DNA from: Rubrivivax sp.
GTDB lineage: Bacteria > Pseudomonadota > Gammaproteobacteria > Burkholderiales > Burkholderiaceae_C
Direction of reading: 5' to 3'
Assembly (NCBI GenBank): GCA_030653385.1
Contig: JAURZM010000014.1
Location: forward strand, 19,321-83,320
Length of the DNA stretch: 64,000 bases
Below the pieces are notes generated by a model. The model did not search any database. It worked only from the letters and a program-made list of their open reading frames with translations, and was not told the DNA's origin. Made by a program: the position numbers and the translations under genes. How positions within the stretch are numbered: the stretch's first letter is position 1; each line of letters begins with the position of its first letter. This document shows, piece by piece, positions 29,001 through 34,827 of this stretch.

Positions 29001-30122
29001 ACCGAAGGGTCTGGCGCGGGGGCAGATACCGTCGAGTCCAGTGTGACCTGGACCTTGGGCAGCAACGTCGAGAACCTGACATTGATCGGCACTTCTGCCA
29101 TCAACGGGACGGGCAATTCAATGGCCAACGTGCTCCGCGGAAACGCGGCCAACAACACGCTCAGCGGCGGCACTGGCAGCGACACGATGATCGGAGGTGC
29201 CGGAGACGACACCTACGTCGTCGACGCCACGGGCGACGTGGTCACCGAGCTGGCTGGAGAAGGCATTGATCTCGTCCGCAGTTCCGTGACCTACACACTG
29301 GCCGCCAATGTCGAGAACCTCACGCTCACTGGAACTTCGGCCATCAATGCCACAGGCAACGGTCTGGACAACGTGCTCACGGGCAACAGCGCGAACAACG
29401 TGCTCACGGGCGGCGCCGGCAACGACACGCTCGACGGAGGCAGCGGCAGCGACACCATGCTGGGTGGTGCAGGTGACGACACCTACGTGGTCAACGTGGC
29501 TACCGACGTGGTGACAGAAGCCACCAACGAAGGCATCGACACGGTCCGCTCGGCCGTGACGCTGACCTTGGGCAATAACGTCGAGAACCTGGTGCTGACG
29601 GGTACGTCGGCGATCAACGGCACCGGCAACACACTCAACAACGTGCTGACGGGCAACGCCGCGAACAACACGCTGACGGGTGCCGCTGGCAATGACACGC
29701 TGGACGGCGGCGTCGGCAATGACGTTCTGGTGGGTGGTTCTGGAGCTGACGGCTACCTGTTCGGCCGTGGCTGGGGCGTTGACACGGTCCAAGAGAACGA
29801 CAGCACCGCAGGTGTCGTGGACCGGGTTCACTTCGGCGCTGCCATTGCGCAGTCCGACACCAGCTACGTGCGTGTCGGCAACAACCTGGAGGTGCGGATC
29901 GCAGGTGCCGCTGACAAGCTGATCGTCCAGAACTGGTACCTGGGCAGCCAGTACCAGGTTGAAGAGTTCAAGTACGTGGACGGGACCACGGTCACCAATT
30001 CACAGGTCGCTGGTTTGCTGTCTGCGATGGCCACGTTTGCTGGGTCCGAAGGCGCTGAGACCGAGGCGGCTGCCTTCACGAGCCACTGGCGATTCCCGGA
30101 CGTGCAGCTGGCGATTCCATAG
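20040..30122 (+). CDS. Giant RTX (calcium-binding repeat) protein, type I secretion substrate
   Basis: About 3360 residues. The start is GTG 20040, with GGAG 7 bases upstream (TTG 20034 is an alternative). Residues about 1-310 form a non-repetitive N-terminal domain. Residues 315-365 are a long Gly/Ala-rich hydrophobic stretch with the look of glycine-zipper membrane helices. An EF-hand-like DQDGNGQRD follows at about 376-384. From about 550 onward the protein is dominated by GGxGxDxL nonapeptides that bind calcium outside the cell. Interspersed are about ten haemolysin-type repeat-associated units ending in FxDGTxW. Seven tandem 81-90-residue units (VENLTLTGTSAINGTGN type) fill about 2640-3225. 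It ends with a short tail that should contain the export signal. Likely an exported toxin, adhesin or surface protein; no catalytic domain is recognised. Confidence 0.93.
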   Translation: MSITFEAAIQSLLDNPSAYTTRESLRQLAQSVTTLPAAGLQQGATTILYSGNLLPDTSAQSVVASLGADTRVRIIDRTQVAKLLESTEFLNALGSVDNAGLSAADFRNPNVTHELKNWLFGASDSPWADASRRFVAETVGEVRILAPLADPTRTLALVELPLALEIPGITTIDGIPREQLATRSPEGRLAAVTLRSAELAHFTGLSSTSLDQWLTVDQTLLTAAQNDRTLQANWVKKLDETPHYNTAEFKAAGAWLMDLHRQVDSVPGAGRLLRMLGPIAGATSLYFVAQEAAAAEAAGDSQRAKDIMAEWAAENAGSSIGASLGAAVGALALGAATVAGVTLAAPLVAAIGFGAALAGGFFGGEGAVQFYRLLGDQDGNGQRDIVDRVRSLLYGADGTTSTPLPADLNGDRFTINAGIDHNELIRRAETDIAWRYALRELNTFVITDVPYAAHNTDGSLDLLDPATGLGGMSERYIADRAAMLTWKLAYDKGGARDDDDPARTGTKPYIEDWDREKVNGNWDFIDLTRENQPLKLAIDGSGVSLHDHQVVFGSNRAETIEGAGAADFLYGMGGDDTIKGHGGHDYIEGNAGNDTLEGGSGHDTLLGGTGTDTLVGDAGTDRLLGGLGADIYSFSGAWGVDTIEDTDGLGRIEVEGIGEITGAGALKLVDGVWQSPDKQLTYMLDDSSNTLTIHFGGRADAIVIKGWTPAKSLGITLTDTRTYPSTSNTLLGDYKKLVVNGSYERDASGNYTSDGPQANAADLIKGSVDADYISGLGGNDGLAGGFGNDFLDGGAGDDVLLGGPGADLVMGGAGNDFVLGAGWMFTHNVTSVSQAPLPSAGVELSRGFSWVTYATGFSSNGLGNPFYLNGIETEVVADEGNVLDGGSGSDYLFGGDHGDVITGGADNDLAFGLAGDDFISGGAGNDELIGDGTFTGGFFTTIAASQHGNDVLVGGAGHDVLVGGGGADDLFGGTGSDWLFGDNRYGEHPEQDGADYLDGGAGDDWLEGGGGDDVLIGGEGRDIMYGGAGNDLLISDGSDSLNGGTGNDTYLIRSLSGSQAEVTPGAAGLESAEMAASQAGPSALEGTPVEVSRIDDTEGLNVLAFDGAASGSTALFVEGGRTFAAAGAGHLVELGPLLSLASMALQGDEDAAGLTLQAVVEADNPYGLVRSRRWVAGQGAVDTKDISSAQQLTGSMRAELIEGGSAADTIVADAGADVISGGRGNDTLRAGNTRELDTDADLFLFERGDGVDTIISQGGSAADVIRFGAGVLLPDLSVSRQTILTAEGLVPGLVIDYGEGDRIEITGLAEDTLARVEFADGSSTSMSSLVAALAARGTGSEAAETIQGSPGGDVIRGLGGADMLYGNAGDDVIDGGSGDDELHGGAGNSVLVGGSGNDTIIVTDGVNLVHGGSGNDVLEGSHGKTTYYFGIGDGQDLIDEFNYGNRGDTLVLGPGVNASNIVVERAQTNLVIRFVGTSDRLTVAGFFDTRFAESGVAKIEQVLFDDGTMWSAANLAAAATPVRSAYGEIVGTSQADLLLGTAAVDHLYGLAGDDTLDGGGGNDTLRGDAGSDRYVLKAGSGSDVIYDARFAYGALNTAADLDVIDVQATAGQVTLRRGGSSNASLFVEIDGTPDRVEVRDWFAQDDSNTLRITLSDGTIWDAAAIRSRAVEPVSGAFNWVYGTPGADLIVGTGDANVLHGNAGADTLDGGAGNDTLYGGSGSDTYLFGYGSGDDTIIEVDYTAGADATIDTIQLKPGVLPGDVTVTRSDSGAVTLSLAGSTDRLTVNRYYSTSARVETIRFDDGTEWDLTANPLGPIIGTPSAENLYGTVNDDTIMGGGGNDRLEGAEGHDMLFGGDGNDILIGGDGFDTLDGGAGNDHMAGDRNDRFLFGRGDGNDTIGSGGGTLVFKTGVLATDLELRSSSGGTLVVRISGATDTVTLPGWLNPSYTSKVTRFEFADGTVWSEADIHAHTQAVGTEGGDHLHGSPTGDSLIGYQGDDELWGYGGNDTLTGGQGNDRLYGGDGNDTLDGGEGTDILAGDAGSDTYVFAAGFGQDTIAERDTREVGTVDVVSFAEGITPDQVIVTGDNPTAPNYAENLYLSIQGTTDRITLSRWQDPTRSNVDEVRFSDGTVWNRADLTAKFYASQGGGTVEGSQFGDTLSGGDQSDQIDGADGDDHLAGHGGDDVLIGGAGDDVLDGGPGSDRLYGGIGNDTYLFGPGSGLDTIGDFDRATGGMDRVVLAAGVTPADVTVSRTDVHIVLKLNGSEDRLQMIWYPHAGLKIEEVVFSSGEVWTAANLEAMALQSITQIGTAGDDFLTGTPGFDILQGGAGNDLLVGGAGDDRIEGGEGDDRLEGGLGQDELIGGAGNDTFVVSGMDDVVVEEEGGGVDLVEATATFVLPQHVENLTLVGSAANGTGNSADNQLVGNEGANTLSGLLGADWLDGRGGNDYLFGGLGGDTYRFDLGWGSDLLDDLGANIGSGLTDDGAVDTIEFGPGIALADLNYRIVGSDLVITHANATDVLTVRSYIAAGLVESIRFADGTVHGQSDVIERASTQYGTDGPDTLYAIYSGGTLYGRAGADSLYGAQGNDQLHGEDGDDVLYGSDGNDLLFGGAGSDWLYGQWGDDLLDGGPGADVLLGGSGNDTYVVDDAGDTISESGYDGTDTVQSSVSWVLESGFENLTLTGEASINGTGNSGVNILVGNAAANVLDAGGGNDTLDGGGGADTLIGGAGNDLYFVDNEADVTIEAASAGTDTVRASVSWTLAANLENLELLGAEAINATGNSAVNRLTGNSASNVLNGGAGNDTMLGGAGDDTYIVDSTGDVVTELAGEGVDMVQASVTLTLANHVENLTLTGTAAINGTGNTLDNWLTGNSANNTLNGGAGNDTMAGGAGNDTYVVDAAGDTVVELAGEGTDLVQSGISWTLLDNVENLTLTGTSAINATGNSLNNTLTGNSGANVLNGGLGNDTMIGGAGNDTYIVDSTSDVVTEGSGAGADTVESSVTWTLGSNVENLTLIGTSAINGTGNSMANVLRGNAANNTLSGGTGSDTMIGGAGDDTYVVDATGDVVTELAGEGIDLVRSSVTYTLAANVENLTLTGTSAINATGNGLDNVLTGNSANNVLTGGAGNDTLDGGSGSDTMLGGAGDDTYVVNVATDVVTEATNEGIDTVRSAVTLTLGNNVENLVLTGTSAINGTGNTLNNVLTGNAANNTLTGAAGNDTLDGGVGNDVLVGGSGADGYLFGRGWGVDTVQENDSTAGVVDRVHFGAAIAQSDTSYVRVGNNLEVRIAGAADKLIVQNWYLGSQYQVEEFKYVDGTTVTNSQVAGLLSAMATFAGSEGAETEAAAFTSHWRFPDVQLAIP
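27950..29720 (+). repeat. Seven tandem 243-bp repeats inside the RTX gene
   Basis: The VVD/IVD codons that mark each unit fall at 27975, 28245, 28488, 28731, 28974, 29217 and 29487. Spacing is exactly 243 bp four times and 270 bp twice; the longer units carry one extra 27-bp nonapeptide. Each unit encodes GNDTYxVD, a VENLTLTG strand and GTGNSxxNxLTGN. Units differ by scattered substitutions, so they are diverged rather than freshly copied. One further diverged unit lies near 27.15 kb. Confidence 0.92.
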
Positions 30123-30192
30123 GGGCTTTTCTTGATGAGGAAGCACAGGCAATGGCCCTCGCGGTTTGGGGCCGGTACCTGGGCCTTGGGCT

Positions 30193-30217
30193 GCGGGTTG
30201 TGCTGAGCACAACCCGC
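30193..30217. terminator. Perfect 11-bp hairpin between convergent RTX and kefC genes
   Basis: GCGGGTTGTGC, loop TGA, then GCACAACCCGC. It is a symmetrical stem with no T-run, placed between two convergent stops (30122 and 30245), so it could serve both strands as a factor-assisted terminator. Confidence 0.6.
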
Positions 30218-30244
30218 CAAGTTGGCGCAAGGAATCTGCTCCGT

Positions 30245-32137
30245 TCAGAGCCGATCTCTGGGTCGGCTTGCCGCCGCAGTTGAGTCCGCCGCTTGACCCG
30301 GCTCAGGGGGCTCTTGTGCCTGGAACCCTTCGCCGCGGCGTGCCCGATGCAGACGCCGCTCGTCGCGTTCGCGCTGCCACACTTCTTCCAGCTCTCGCCG
30401 GCCCTGTCTGGCCACCGAGATGAGCTGCTTTTCGTTGCCCTGGTGCGGCGCCATCTGGTGCAGCAGCTCGATGCTGTGCTGGCGAAAGCGCAAGGCCTGC
30501 TTGCGTGCGGTGTGGCGTTCGGTGCCCATCAGTTCCAGCACGGTGCGGCCGCTCATCAGCGCCGCGTCCAGCGTCTCGCGTTCGATGTGCTGCACGCCGC
30601 GCTGGTGCAGACCGTACCAATGCGACGCATTGCGTGCACGGGCCACCAGCGTGGCCTGCGGAAAGTGTTCGCGCACGATGTCTGCGGCCTGCAGGCTTTG
30701 TTCGACATCGTCGATGGCCAGCACGATGACACGCGCTTCGCCGGCGCCGGCCACGCGCAGCAGGTCCAGCCGCGTGGCGTCGCCGTAGAAGGCGGGCCAG
30801 CCGAAGCGGCGCAGGCTGCCCACGGCCTCGGCGTCGTGGTCCAGCACGGTGGCGCTCAGGCCGCTGGCGTTGATGAGCCGGCCCACGATCTGGCCGTAAC
30901 GGCCGAAGCCCAGGATCAGGATCGGCGCCTGCTGCTCGTCCCGGATTTCGTCGACGCCTTCGACGCCGCCCGGGGGCGCCAGCCGCGGGGTGACGAAGCG
31001 GTCCACCAGCACCAGCAGCAGCGGCGTCATCAGCATCGAGATGGCGATGGCCGCGACGATGAACGAGGCCGGAGCGTCGGGGATCACCTGCGCGCCGGTG
31101 GCCGCCTGCAGCACCACGAAGCCGAACTCGCCGCCCTGCGCCAGCAGCACCACGAACACCGGCGCTTCGGCGCGCGGAATCGGCATCAGTTTCACCATGG
31201 CCAGCAGCAGCAGTGTCTTCAGCAGCAGAAAGCCCAGCACCAAGGCGGCCATCAGCAGCGGGTCTTTCAGGACCACCGCGAAGTCGATGCTCATGCCCAC
31301 GGCGATGAAAAACAGGCCCAGCAGCAGGCCCTTGAAAGGCCCGATGTCGGTTTCCAGCGCACGCCGGTACTCACTTTCGGCCAGCAGCACGCCGGCCAGG
31401 AAGGCGCCCAGCGCCATGCTCAGGCCGACCGCCTGCATCAGCGCTGCGGTGGCCACCACCAGCAGCAGGCTGGCGGCGGTGAAGATCTCGGGTGTGTCGC
31501 TGCGGGCGATCCAGCGCAGCGCAGGGCGCAGCAGCAGCCGGCCGCCCAGCACGATGAGCAGCACCATGCCTACGGCCTTGGCACCCTGTGGCCAGCCTCC
31601 GCTGCCTGCCGCTGTGCTCACGGCCAGCAGGGGCAACAAGGCCAGGATGACGATGCCGCCGATGTCCTGGAACAGCGACACGCTGACCACGCTGCGGCCG
31701 GCCGTGGTGGGCATCAGGTTGCGTTCGGGCAGCACGCTCAGCGCGATGGCGGTGGACGATTGCGCCAGCGCCAGGCCTGCCACCAGCGCCACCCGCCAGT
31801 CCAGGCCCGCCGCCAGGCCCACGGCGGCCAGCACGGCGGTGCTGCCGGCCAACTGCACGCTGCCCCAGCCGAAGATGGGCCCGCGCATGGCCCACAGCCG
31901 TTTGGGGTCGAGTTCCAGGCCCACCAGGAACAGCATCAGCACGACACCGAATTCGGCGAAGCCCAGAATGGCCTGCGCGTCGGTCACCAGCGCCAGGCCC
32001 CAGGGGCCGATGGCGATGCCGGCGGCCAGGTAGCCGATCACCGATCCCAGGCCCAGGAGCCGCGCAATGGGCACTGCCAGCACGGCTGCACCCAGGTAGA
32101 TCAGGCTGCTGGTCAGCCAGGTGGGGGCGCCATCCAT
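30245..32137 (-). CDS. kefC: Glutathione-regulated-type K+/H+ antiporter (KefC-like)
   Basis: 630 residues. The N-terminal 385 or so form a CPA2 sodium/proton-exchanger membrane domain with about 12 helices, including GYLAAGIAIGP and FLVGLELD. Residues about 405-520 form a TrkA-N/RCK regulatory domain beginning ILILGFGRYGQIVGRL. A charged C-terminal tail (Arg/Glu-rich) follows. KefC expels potassium in exchange for protons and is held closed by glutathione and opened by electrophile adducts. The accessory oxidoreductase kefF lies immediately upstream (7-base gap) on the same strand, as in enterics, which supports the call. Confidence 0.93.
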   Translation of the reverse strand: MDGAPTWLTSSLIYLGAAVLAVPIARLLGLGSVIGYLAAGIAIGPWGLALVTDAQAILGFAEFGVVLMLFLVGLELDPKRLWAMRGPIFGWGSVQLAGSTAVLAAVGLAAGLDWRVALVAGLALAQSSTAIALSVLPERNLMPTTAGRSVVSVSLFQDIGGIVILALLPLLAVSTAAGSGGWPQGAKAVGMVLLIVLGGRLLLRPALRWIARSDTPEIFTAASLLLVVATAALMQAVGLSMALGAFLAGVLLAESEYRRALETDIGPFKGLLLGLFFIAVGMSIDFAVVLKDPLLMAALVLGFLLLKTLLLLAMVKLMPIPRAEAPVFVVLLAQGGEFGFVVLQAATGAQVIPDAPASFIVAAIAISMLMTPLLLVLVDRFVTPRLAPPGGVEGVDEIRDEQQAPILILGFGRYGQIVGRLINASGLSATVLDHDAEAVGSLRRFGWPAFYGDATRLDLLRVAGAGEARVIVLAIDDVEQSLQAADIVREHFPQATLVARARNASHWYGLHQRGVQHIERETLDAALMSGRTVLELMGTERHTARKQALRFRQHSIELLHQMAPHQGNEKQLISVARQGRRELEEVWQRERDERRLHRARRGEGFQAQEPPEPGQAADSTAAASRPRDRL

Positions 32138-32144
32138 GGTGGGT

Positions 32145-32759
32145 TCAGGCCGCGGGCCCGGCCGGTCGTGCGTCGGCTGGCACGTCGCAGGGTGCGGTGG
32201 GTTCCAGGATGTCGATCTCGGGCCAGTATGGCCAGCTCTGCAGCTGCTGCGAAAACAGCTGTGCCTGGCTTTCGATCAGCGTGTCGTCGGCCCGGTGGGC
32301 ACCGTGCAGCACCAGCGGCGGCAGCCAGCGCATGCCACACAGCGCGGCGGTCTGTTCGCAGGGGTGCAGGAAAGCGTCGAAGAAGTAGCGGTTGTAGCCG
32401 TCGGGCCGGTAGCTGGCTTCGGGGCCGCCGGTGCTGGCGGCCAGCCACAGGTCCTTGCCTTTCAAGGCCTGGCCACCGGGGCCGTAGGCCCAGCCAAAGG
32501 CAAAGACCTCGTCCAGCCACAGCTTCAGCAGCGGCGGCATCGAGTACCAGTGCACCGGGTGCAGCCACACCAGCATCTTGGCCTGGGCCAGCAGCGCCTG
32601 TTCGGCGGCCACGTCGATGAAGTAGTCGGGGTACAGCGCGTAGAGGTCGCGCACTTGCACCCGTGCCGGGTCCAGGCGGGCCGCGGCTTCCATCAGCGCG
32701 CGGGTGGCGCGCGAATGTTCCAGTTGCGGGTGGGCGGCGATGACCAGGATGTCGGCCAT
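32145..32759 (-). CDS. kefF: NAD(P)H quinone oxidoreductase, KefF-like activator of KefC
   Basis: 204 residues of the flavodoxin-like NAD(P)H dehydrogenase (quinone) family. It has VIAAHPQLEHSRATRAL (FMN phosphate loop), LVWLHPVHWYSMPPLLKLWLD and the STGGPEASYRPDGYNRY substrate loop. KefF proteins reduce quinones and bind KefC to raise its activity during electrophile stress. The gene directly precedes kefC and is probably cotranscribed. A free-standing modulator-of-drug-activity/DT-diaphorase role is the alternative. Confidence 0.9.
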   Translation of the reverse strand: MADILVIAAHPQLEHSRATRALMEAAARLDPARVQVRDLYALYPDYFIDVAAEQALLAQAKMLVWLHPVHWYSMPPLLKLWLDEVFAFGWAYGPGGQALKGKDLWLAASTGGPEASYRPDGYNRYFFDAFLHPCEQTAALCGMRWLPPLVLHGAHRADDTLIESQAQLFSQQLQSWPYWPEIDILEPTAPCDVPADARPAGPAA

Positions 32760-32883
32760 GGGTGGCGGGCGGCTTGGGTTTGCCCGCTGCAGACGGGGAC
32801 GTGGGCGCCGCTACCATACCCGACAAAACCGGCACCCATTGCCGCAGCCAAACGCGCCACGCGCGCCGGGGGGAACAAAAGCC

Positions 32884-33501
32884 ATGCCAGTGATCGTGGT
32901 CGCCAATCCGAAGGGTGGTGTGGGCAAGAGCACCTTGTCGACCAACATCGCCGGTTGCCTGGCCGCGGCCGGGCACGCGGTGATGCTGGGTGATGTGGAC
33001 CGCCAGCAGTCGGCCCGTCAGTGGCTGGCGCTGCGCCCGCCGAATCTGCCGGCCATTCGCAGCTGGGAAGTGTCGGCCGACGACGTGGTGCGGCCGCCCA
33101 AGGGCACCAGCCACATCGTGCTGGACACCCCGGCCGGCCTGCACGGCAAGCGCCTGGACGCGGTGATGAAAATCGCCGACCGGCTGCTCATTCCGCTGCA
33201 GCCCAGCCTGTTCGACATCCAGGCCACGCACCGTTTCGTGCAGGAACTGCGGGCGCATCGCCGCGGCGCCGAGGTCAAGCTGGGCCTGGTGGGCATGCGG
33301 GTGCGTGAACACACCCGCGCCAACGAACAGCTGCACAGCTACCTGGCCACCTTGCCGGTGCCGGTGGTGGGCTGGCTGCGCGACACCCAGAACTACGTGC
33401 AACTGGCCGCCCATGGCCTGACGCTGTGGGACGTGGCGCCCAGCCGCGTCGAACGCGACCTGGAGCAGTGGGCCGCATTGCAGAACTGGATCCAGGCATG
33501 A
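32884..33501 (+). CDS. Orphan ParA/MinD-family ATPase
   Basis: 205 residues. The deviant Walker A NPKGGVGKSTLSTNIA is at about 8-23, the DVDRQQSA (Walker A') motif at about 39-46, and the HIVLDTPAG Walker B at about 77-85. The protein is short, like plasmid-type small ParA and the single-domain cargo-positioning ATPases. No parB or centromere-like array is nearby, so it may position a protein or granule instead of DNA. Its stop overlaps the MaoC-like start by 4 bp. The start is the ATG at 32884 just before the domain. Confidence 0.9.
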   Translation: MPVIVVANPKGGVGKSTLSTNIAGCLAAAGHAVMLGDVDRQQSARQWLALRPPNLPAIRSWEVSADDVVRPPKGTSHIVLDTPAGLHGKRLDAVMKIADRLLIPLQPSLFDIQATHRFVQELRAHRRGAEVKLGLVGMRVREHTRANEQLHSYLATLPVPVVGWLRDTQNYVQLAAHGLTLWDVAPSRVERDLEQWAALQNWIQA

Positions 33502-33962
33502 GCGCCGCAGGCGCACGTTATGCCCGCCTGGCCGACCTGGCCGCGCTGACGGGCCAGGACATCGGCCACAGCGACTGGGTGAGCATCGACCAGGCTCGCA
33601 TCGACCTGTTTGCGCAGGCCACCGGCGACCACCAGTGGATTCACGTCGACCCGGTGCGGGCGGCGGCCGGCCCTTTTGGTGCGCCCATCGCGCACGGCTT
33701 CCTCACGCTGAGCCTGCTGCCGATGCTGTTTGCCGACGGCTTTGCCATCGACGACGTGCGCATGGGGGTCAACTACGGCCTGAACCGCGTGCGTTTCGTG
33801 AGTCCGGTGCCGGTGGGCAGCCGCTTGCGCGGGCGCTTCAAGCTGCTGGCTTTCGAGCCGCTGGAAGGCGGCGCGCAGCTCACCGTGGAAGCCACCATCG
33901 AACTCGAAGGTTCGGCCAAGCCGGCGTGTGTGGCCGAATCGGTGTCGCGCCGCTACATCTGA
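33498..33962 (+). CDS. MaoC-like hot-dog fold dehydratase
   Basis: 154 residues. The hydratase-2 signature ATGDHQWIHVDPVRAAAGPFG appears at about 43-62 (core: GDHQWIHVD with catalytic Asp and His), followed by IAHGFLTLSLLP. It is typical of R-specific enoyl-CoA hydratases and MaoC-like dehydratases that act on acyl-CoA thioesters, often linking fatty-acid oxidation to polyhydroxyalkanoate synthesis. The start overlaps the ParA stop (ATGA). The coupling to ParA is unusual. Confidence 0.9.
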   Translation: MSAAGARYARLADLAALTGQDIGHSDWVSIDQARIDLFAQATGDHQWIHVDPVRAAAGPFGAPIAHGFLTLSLLPMLFADGFAIDDVRMGVNYGLNRVRFVSPVPVGSRLRGRFKLLAFEPLEGGAQLTVEATIELEGSAKPACVAESVSRRYI

Positions 33963-34059
33963 GGGCGCTGACCGTCCCTCTGGCAACCCCCAAAGGTGGG
34001 AACCGGCCATGCCCGGGGGCGGGGCCACAATGAACCGGCCTGGGACACGTGGAGGACAC

Positions 34060-34821
34060 ATGAAGGTGCTGCTGGTCGACGATCACCCGCTGGTCCTGTC
34101 TGCGCTGCAGGCAGTGATCCAGAGCATCGGCAACGACACCACGGTGGTCGGTGTCGACAGCGCCGCCGCTGCACGTGCCACGCTGGCCGCCGACGACAAC
34201 TTCGACCTCGTGCTGCTCGACCTGGCGCTGGGCGACGCCGACGGCTTCGACGTGCTGGTCGAATTCCGCAGCACCTACCCGGCGGTGCCGGTGGTGGTGG
34301 TGTCGGCTTCCGACCGGGCCAGCGACGTCATCCGCGCCATCGACAGCGGTGCGATGGGTTTTGTGCCGAAAAAATCCAGCCACGGCGAGCTGTATGCCGC
34401 GCTGGAAATGGTGATGACCGGATCGATGTACGTGCCCCCGTCGATGCTGGGCCTGGAGTTCGGCCGCAGTGGTGGCGCCGGCGACACCGTGCCCGGTGTC
34501 ATGCGGCATGCGGGTGACACGCAGCCTGGCGATGCGCCCTTCGGCGCCGACGCACGGCCTGAACCGCACCAGAAGCTGCCCTCGCTGCAAGACGTGGGCC
34601 TGACCCCGCGCCAGGCCGAGGTGCTGAGCCTGCTGTTGCAGGGTCTGCCCAACAAGCTGATCGCACGGCAGCTGAACCTGAGCGTCGAAACCGTGAAGGA
34701 CCACGTGGCGGCCGTGCTGCGCGCACTGGGTGTGAGCTCACGCACGCAGGCGGTGCTGGCCGTCAGCCAGATGACACAGGGGCAAGGCGGTTTCTCCTGG
34801 CGCCCTCCGACACCGCGGTAG
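34060..34821 (+). CDS. NarL/LuxR-type response regulator
   Basis: 253 residues. The receiver domain is at 1-120, with acidic pair Asp7/Asp8, phosphoacceptor Asp54 (LVLLDLALGD), and conserved Thr/Ser and Lys positions (VVSAS, VPKKSS). A linker of about 50 residues precedes the C-terminal LuxR helix-turn-helix (LTPRQAEVLSLLLQGLPNKLIARQL at its start, then SVETVKDHV). GGAGG lies 5 bases before the ATG. The hybrid kinase follows after 6 bases on the same strand, so the two are probably partners in one phosphorelay. Confidence 0.94.
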   Translation: MKVLLVDDHPLVLSALQAVIQSIGNDTTVVGVDSAAAARATLAADDNFDLVLLDLALGDADGFDVLVEFRSTYPAVPVVVVSASDRASDVIRAIDSGAMGFVPKKSSHGELYAALEMVMTGSMYVPPSMLGLEFGRSGGAGDTVPGVMRHAGDTQPGDAPFGADARPEPHQKLPSLQDVGLTPRQAEVLSLLLQGLPNKLIARQLNLSVETVKDHVAAVLRALGVSSRTQAVLAVSQMTQGQGGFSWRPPTPR

Positions 34822-34827
34822 CCGCCC

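Noticed and set aside
21700..29720. CRISPR-like regular repeats
   Set aside because: Repeats are 27 and 243 bp, in frame and encode RTX nonapeptides; there are no unique spacers between identical short repeats.
30293..32620. Long plus-strand open frame (His/Gln/Arg-rich) across kefC and kefF
   Set aside because: It is the mirror of two well-supported minus-strand genes and has the amino-acid bias of an antisense frame.
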